A stretch of 64,000 bases of DNA from Hyaloraphidium curvatum (Eukaryota; Monoblepharomycota; Hyaloraphidiomycetes; Hyaloraphidiales; Hyaloraphidiaceae). The notes beneath the pieces are model-generated. The model did no database searches, was not told the DNA's origin, and was given only the letters and a program-made list of their open reading frames with translations. Below, in pieces: positions 58,668-64,000 of the stretch. Made by a program: the position numbers and the translations under genes. The stretch lies in assembly GCA_025558095.1 (NCBI GenBank), contig JAIVFI010000005.1, positions 372,001-436,000 on the forward strand. The letters are read 5' to 3'. Each line of letters opens with the position of its first letter. Within the stretch, counting starts at the first letter, position 1.

Positions 58668-58811
58668 CTTAGGTTAACATTCTCATATGCAACTAGCATC
58701 GAGAGAAGCGCCTCCGCTTGGCTTTCGCGCCAATGCATTGGGGCGGCTTCCGTGTTGACGGGGCCGCTTCTGCTCCTTCCACAACCGCCAATCACCGTGC
58801 TGGCCGCGTCC

Positions 58812-60433
58812 ATGGCCGCGCCCAGTGCGAACCCGCACAATGAGAGTGCGACGCATGGCGGCGCCACGCCTGCGCTGTCGGACAACTCCATTGACTTCTA
58901 CGAGGCCGAGGAGGACGTTGGCTCGCCGGCCGGCTTGAGCGACGCCAGCGACGCCATGGACCCCGGAGATGAGAGCTCCGAGGTGCCCGAGGAAGAAGAC
59001 AGCGGAGACGACGGCAGACCCGGCGACCGGGAGGAGGAGCAGGAGCGGAAGGAGCAGGAGCTGCAGCGCATGCAGGAGGAAATGCGGCGGCAAATCATGG
59101 ACATTCAGAGGGACGCGACGCTGCAGCAGACCGAAAAGGCCCGGAGAATCCAGGTGGGCCGAGGGCCCATTTTCATGCGCGGCCGCTTGTGGACTCATGG
59201 GCGCCGGCTGCACCAGGAACTCGTTTCGGGGGGCTACGGCGGGAAGGGGCGGTCGCCAAGCAAGACCATCACCAACTTCCTCCAGAAAGGGGACGCAATC
59301 GACTACAACATGATCACCGGAGAGGACAAGCAGCAGACATTCCATGTCGGTGGCCTCGGTACCTGGGGGACGTTCTCTTGACATGTCTTGGACCGCAGGA
59401 CAAGGAGCATGGCATCCTCGGCTGCAAACACTACCAGCGCGGGGCGAAGCTGCAAGCTCATTGCTGCGGGAAGTGGTTCACGTGCCGGTTCTGCCACGAC
59501 GAAGTCTCCAACCACAACATCGTTCGGTTTGTCATTGTTTGGCGGCCGGGAAGCGCCAGTTCTCTTGAACCGTCGCCTTTTCGGCAGGAACCTGACGCGT
59601 ACGATGCTGTGCATGCACTGCATGACCACGCAGCCGGCTGCCCAGGATTGCAGCAATCCGGCATGCCGGCGCCGCGTGTCGAGGTACTTCTGCCCCGAGT
59701 GCAAGCTGTGGGACGATGATCCGCGGAAGAACATCTACCACTGCTTCGACTGCGGGATATGCCGCATCGGCAAGGGCCTCGGACAAGATTACTTTCACTG
59801 TTGGTGGCTGATCTCGGCGGCGGCTTTCCGTTTCCTGATCTCCGGTTGTGTTACCAGGCAAGAAGTGCAACGTTTGCATGGCCATTTCGCTCAAGGGGCG
59901 GCACAAGTGCATCGAGAGGAACCTCGAGAGCGACTGCCCGGTCTGCGGAGACTACATGTTCACCTCGACCACTACCGTCATCTTCATGCCGTGCGGCCAC
60001 TGGTGCGTCGCCCCCTTGCATCCGTGCCAAGGCTCCTCATCTCTGCCTTAGCATCCACTATAAGTGCCACCAGGCCTACATCGAAACCTCGTACCAGTGC
60101 CCCACGTGCTTCAAGTCGCTGACAAACATGACCGAGTTCTTCCGGAGGATCGATTCCATGCTCGCGCAGCACAAGATGCCGACCGAGTACGAGACCTGGG
60201 GTATGTTTGTCCTTGTCTTCTGTGATCATGGCTCTGAACCGTCCTATCCAGTGTCTTGGGTTCTGTGCAACGATTGCGAGCAAAAGAGCTACGCGAAGTA
60301 CCACTTCCTCTATCACAAGTGCGCCAGCTGTGCGAGCTACAACACTAGGGTGCTCAAGACGTTTGAAAAGGCGATTGATGCGTCCACGGCCGGCGCGGCT
60401 GATTTGGAGGCGGCTGAGCCGCCGGCGCCGTGA
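58812..60433 (+). CDS. RCHY1: CHY/CTCHY/RING zinc-finger ubiquitin ligase, RCHY1 (Pirh2) type
   Basis: E3 ubiquitin ligase. Seven exons: 58812-59153, 59217-59345, 59399-59526, 59588-59799, 59858-60002, 60052-60200 and 60252-60433, in phase, 428 residues. After an acidic, coiled N-terminal extension (EEEQERKEQELQRMQEEM) come the CHY finger (LGCKHYQRGAKLQAHCCGKW, FTCRFCHDE), the CTCHY finger (YFCPECKLWDDDPRKNIYHC), the RING (DCPVCGDYMFTSTTTVIFMP, CGHCIHYKCHQAYIE, YQCPTC) and the zinc ribbon LCNDCEQKSYAKYHFLYHKC. Order and spacing match RCHY1; the N-terminal 150 residues are extra to the human protein. In plants and animals this family acts in iron or p53 control; role here unknown. Tail-to-tail with NMNAT, 86 bp. 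Confidence 0.92.
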
Positions 60434-60519
60434 TGCACTCCGTGATACCTCTTTCGCGTGGCAGAATCTGAGCTGTGAAGATGCTGTGTCTATACCCGCT
60501 GTGTGTTCATTGATTCATT

Positions 60520-61561
60520 TCATCGATACAATTCATGCTGAGCAATATAGTCCACGACGGGATCCGGGGTGAGGTATCGTATCGAAAGCCCCCGCTTCGT
60601 GAGAAGGCGCACTTTCGTCGAGCTGATGTCGTTCCTGACATACTGCCGAATAAACCGCACATTCGTCTAGTCGGTGCCGCGTTAGGTACGCCCCGGCACG
60701 GTCAACTGTCGAAACGGAACCAACCCTGTGTTGGTAGAGAACGTCGCTCGTCATCATGAAGTCCGCCGCGTCCGAGCCTTCCCGATCGATGATTAAGCAG
60801 CCAAACCGACCGCAAATATGGTGTAGCTAGGCAGTCGCTTCAGCATGAACGCCCCTAGTGGCACCGGCGCAACCTACGTGGTCGGTCGCCCACAGATCAG
60901 GAACGCCGAAAGATTCGATAAGATCGGCCCCGGCGAGCAACATTACTTTCACCGGCCGCCCAACTGGTCAGACGATTGAATCAGTCCTCCTGCTGAAGGT
61001 TGGGCCGCGAACCCCACGCTGGGAATCTCTGTTAACCTCGTCCTCGACGTGATCCATGACGAAGGCCGTTTTCGTGTAGTCCTTGATCAGAGCCTCCCAA
61101 GGATCGACCATGAGCCATGGAGAACTGGCGGTGGCCAGCTCCAGCATGCGGACGCGGTGATCGCCCGCAGCTAGTCCTTTCTTCCCGTAGCCGTCTCCCA
61201 CGGGGGAAAAGTAGCCTCCCACGACCTCATACTGCGGCATGAAATCGACCACGTAGTCGCGCGCCATTTCTGCTCGGGCGTTCCAGGCATGGCCGGTGAG
61301 CTTGCTGATTCGAGACTTCCTACGACGTGAGAGGTGCCGTACCGAACATTCGCAGATGGAGGTAGGTGATCGGAGAATAGGATCCGCATGCAAGTATCAC
61401 GAGTGGTTCTTTGCTGGGGTCTGGAGGCCCATTCTGATCAATCGGGTTGAACTGCGCGAGTTTCCGGCCCGCCGGCCACCTTGGAGGGAGGTGCGGAGCT
61501 TGGACCGCGGAAACACGTAGCCCGGAGGATCTGGCACTCTCGGAAAGACAGAATTCGCCAT
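60520..61561 (-). CDS. NMA1: Nicotinamide/nicotinate mononucleotide adenylyltransferase
   Basis: Makes NAD or NaAD from the mononucleotide and ATP. Six exons: 61561-61480, 61420-61343, 61269-61018, 60963-60878, 60826-60725 and 60642-60520, in phase, 240 residues, the size of animal NMNAT1/3 rather than the 400-residue yeast enzymes. Motifs: LACGSYSPITYLHLRMF (nucleotide loop with the HxxH-type His), YEVVGGYFSPVGDGYGKKGL, HRVRMLELA, WLMVDPWEA, VMLLAGADLIESFGVPDLW, GCLIIDREGSDAADF and NDISSTKVRLLTKRGLSIRY, all in order. Together with kynurenine monooxygenase it covers two steps towards NAD. Head-to-head with DRE2, 131 bp. Confidence 0.93.
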
Positions 61562-61692
61562 TTGGCGTGTTCCGCGAAACGAGGCCAATAGACGTGGCGA
61601 TGCGAGCCGGGAGACTTTGAGCATCGGCCCGCGGCAGGCCGCCGAGGCGAAGTCAGTCGGATCAATTTCATCTACAAACACACTTCTCCGCG

Positions 61693-62976
61693 ATGGTTAC
61701 CGCGGCTACCCCTACCTCCGGCCAGAGGGCCCTCATCCTCTGGTCCCGCGCCGATTCGCAGGACGCTGTCCTCGCGCAGCGCTCGGATCTCCAGGCCAAA
61801 GCTGGCCGGGACGTTGCCCTCGAGCTCTTTGAGCACATCGGCGAAGGTGGGCAGACCGTGCCACCGTTGGTCGCCTCGCGGACCTAACGACTGCCGGCCT
61901 TGATTCTGGTCGTCTTCGCGTCCTCGTTGCGCCTCCTCGCGGCGATGGCAACAGCCTCGATCCCCTCGGCTTCCTACGATCTGATAACCACCGGACCGGC
62001 CTATCCTCGGCTGCCTTTCACAGACGAGGTCTATGCCGTTCTATCGCGCGCACTGGCGCCGTCAGGGTGGCTGGCGTACGAGGAGCTCGTTCTCACCAAC
62101 CCCGCGGGCGCCGGCACCGCTTTGCCGAAGTTCCGCGACGCGCAATCGCTGCTTCTTGCCTTGAAGCTGGCCGGCTTCGTGTCGCCCTCCATCGAAGCGA
62201 CTCGCCCGCTCTCCGAGGCGGAAGCGGATGCTCTGGCGTCGGGCGCGTGGAATCTGCCTGTGGGGAGCGGAGCCGGCAAGGCGGCCGTGGATGCCGGGCT
62301 GTGCGTTGCGACCATCACCGCCGCGAAGCCGAGCTACGCCACGGGATCTGCTTCGGCGATCAAATTGCCCCTTCGCTCCAAGAAGCCCGCCGAGCAACCG
62401 CAGTCGAGGTCGCCGGCTCCGGCGCTCGTGGGCTGGAGCGACAGCAGCGAAGATGGCGAGCTCGAGGACGAGGACGCTCTTCTGGACGAGTTAGACAGAG
62501 CCAAACCGGCGAAAGGTCAGGCGGAAATGAACGCTCCCGCCGACCAACCGTTCTGAAGACTGCCGGACACGCCAGTCGACGACTGCGAGATGACCGACGG
62601 CAAGAGGAAGGCTTGCAAGAACTGCGTGTGCGGGCGGGCCGAAGAAGAAGCCGCCGAAGCCGCCGTCGTGACGATATCCTCGGACGAAGCGACCGGTGCC
62701 GTCATCGGGGCCAAGGAGGTCAAGTCCTCGTGTGGCAGCGTGGGTCTTGCCGTCCCCCTTCCGCTCCTGCGGTCACCGACGTTGCTCCCGTCTCTCCAGT
62801 GCTACCTCGGCGATGCTTTCAGGTGCAGCACCTGTCCGTACCTCGGCATGCCGGCCTTTGAACCCGGTCAGAAAGTGGAGCTCACGGGCATCTTTGGTGG
62901 GTGGTCGATGGCTCGCTAACCGTCCCGATTGTGCTCAACTCCTTCCGTAGCTTCTGCCGACATTGATTTTGAGTGA
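61693..62976 (+). CDS. DRE2: Anamorsin, cytosolic Fe-S assembly factor Dre2/CIAPIN1
   Basis: Electron carrier to the cytosolic iron-sulphur assembly machinery, working with Tah18. Exons 61693-61846, 61955-62515, 62576-62739, 62800-62896 and 62951-62976 give 333 residues in phase. The N-terminal SAM-methyltransferase-like domain (residues 1-150) lacks catalytic motifs, as in the family. After an acidic linker ([17 protein letters not shown]) come the two cluster motifs: KACKNCVCG (CX2CXC) and [20 protein letters not shown] (two CX2C), with [11 protein letters not shown]. The first intron is 108 bp and its exact acceptor (61954) is the least certain join. The last exon is only eight codons plus stop. 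Confidence 0.92.
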
Positions 62977-63048
62977 TGCGTAGTAGTAGTTGTGTGACAT
63001 TCACTATCATAACTAGCTCCCAAATTCTCCGGTCCGCCCTCTCGTCCC

Positions 63049-64000
63049 ATGGAGACCGAGGCAAAGTCGCAGCCGTCCGGAGTACGGCAGCCCTTGGCTC
63101 CTCTGCGCTCGGCCGAGAACGGTGCCGAATCCCGGGGGCGAACGCTCGCATCGCCGGGCCGGCGCCAACCGTATGAAGATGGCGGCCACGACACCGAGGG
63201 ATCCGAAAATGGACCGGCACGGAAGCGACAACGGACTTCGGACAGCTGCGATGCTTTCCCTGGTGCCGGCATTGCGTCCAGCCCGCTGCGGATGGAGCAC
63301 CGGCTGCCACGGCCCGTCGGGGGCAAGACACGGGGCGTGACCGCCAGCCTCTTCCGGCGAGAAACACAAGGAATTCCTGGGCTTTACAGGCAGAGCAAGC
63401 GTCGGTGCCGTCCTTTCTTGCTGTGGATCCCCCCGATGACCCGTTTCCGTGGCCAGCATCGACGCGGTTCCGGCTGAAGGAGTTCGTCAGCCGCGACGTG
63501 GACACCTACAGCGTGGTCGATGACGATGGGCAAACCGTGCCGCCCTTCGTCTGCAAGTACTCTTCCAGTGAGAGGAACGCTCGGCCCCCGCGCGCCCGCC
63601 GGTTCTGAGCAGCTTGCAGGTACCCAACGGTTGCTCGCCGCAGCCGACGAAAGCGGCGCGGTGATCCTCCTTGATACCTCAGAAGATCGGACACCTTCCG
63701 GTAGGGCATCCGTGGGCTGGTTTCGTCCACCCGACTGCTGACCTCGACGGTAGATCGACTCAAGGAACAAGTCCTTGCTCACAACAACGCGATATTCGAT
63801 CTCTGCTGGACCCCGGACGATTCCGCGATTGTGGGCGCTCTATTTCTTCGGAGCTTTCCGGGTTCCTAAACGTCCGTCGTTCCAGATCACTGCCTCCGGT
63901 GATCAGACGGCCGTGCTGTGGGACGCGGCTACGCTGCAACGGCGAGCAATATTCTCTGGGCACCGATCATCCGTAAAGACAGTCTCGGCCTGTCCATCGG
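63049..64000 (+). CDS. CDT2: CDT2/DTL WD40 substrate receptor, 3' part beyond window
   Basis: Substrate receptor of CRL4 ubiquitin ligase for PCNA-coupled destruction of replication factors. Exons 63049-63336, 63390-63567, 63620-63700, 63754-63830 and 63886 onward, in phase. An Arg/Pro/Ser-rich N-terminus (SP sites, PARKRQR) leads to the propeller: TQRLLAAADESGAVILLDTS (blade 1), LAHNNAIFDLCWTPDDSAI and ITASGDQTAVLWDA (blade 2), IFSGHRSSVKTVSACPS (blade 3 start). The ITASGDQTAxxWD sequence is the CDT2 signature. The remaining blades and any PIP-box tail are outside the window. Confidence 0.85.

Noticed and set aside
1-64000. Bacterial or plasmid origin of the contig
   Set aside because: Dozens of spliceosomal introns with consistent phases, GPI, ESCRT, spliceosomal and COQ2 genes make it eukaryotic nuclear DNA.

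Overview
This is a GC-rich nuclear stretch of a eukaryotic genome, most likely an early-diverging (chytrid-grade) fungus. The evidence is about 36 closely packed protein genes, almost all split by 45-65 bp GT-AG introns that often carry a CTGAC/CTAAC branch site, and a gene set mixing fungal traits with genes also common in animals. Fungal traits are a chitin-type LPMO with a CBM19-like tail, a Pap1/Yap1-type bZIP factor, an Iks1-type kinase, chorismate synthase, a stand-alone Cab4-type PPAT and a Nab3-like RNA-binding protein. Shared with animals are PPIL3, RCHY1, PIG-T/PIG-M, a small NMNAT, CDT2 and kynurenine monooxygenase. No tRNA, rRNA or CRISPR was seen. The organism call is inference; exon joins were worked out by hand from reading frame, splice sites and remembered family sequence.

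Layout: 1-10.3 kb holds a partial zinc-independent MDR oxidoreductase, PPIL3, a secreted tandem alpha/beta-barrel protein, a CAMK-like kinase, a four-TM MARVEL-like protein, glyoxalase II, a small ABM-domain protein and the LPMO. 10.4-16.8 kb is a large TPR-DnaJ protein and the bZIP factor. 17-25.7 kb has a sigma-like GST, a CsaA-type tRNA-binding protein, kynurenine 3-monooxygenase, a membrane-anchored GH26-like protein, a RING-H2 ligase and ESCRT-I VPS23. 26-41.2 kb has an ARM-like protein with a Cys knuckle, an LCAT-like hydrolase, a lipocalin-like protein, COQ2, a coiled-coil protein, nuclear poly(A)-binding protein, chorismate synthase, a Nab3-like protein, PIG-T and a TPX2-like protein. 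41.3-44.1 kb is an RGG-helical-LRR gene of unknown function. 44.1-48.3 kb is gene-poor with possible relics and a small repeat, next to an intronless DDE transposase with an unusual 450-residue C-terminal extension (48.3-50.7 kb). 51.4-53.6 kb has two more coiled-coil genes resembling the one at 31 kb; the three may be SYCP3/Cor1-like. 53.8-64 kb has PIG-M, PPAT, the Iks1-like kinase, RCHY1, NMNAT, DRE2 and the start of CDT2.

Genes alternate strand constantly, giving ten or more head-to-head pairs with 105-480 bp between start codons and tail-to-tail pairs with gaps as small as 18 bp. Two genes (PIG-M, PIG-T) act in GPI anchoring, two (PPAT, NMNAT) make nucleotide cofactors, two (KMO, NMNAT) lie in NAD metabolism, and two (VPS23, RING-H2) in ubiquitin sorting, but there is no operon-like clustering by pathway. 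The least explained parts are the transposase extension, the coiled-coil paralogues and the RGG-LRR gene.
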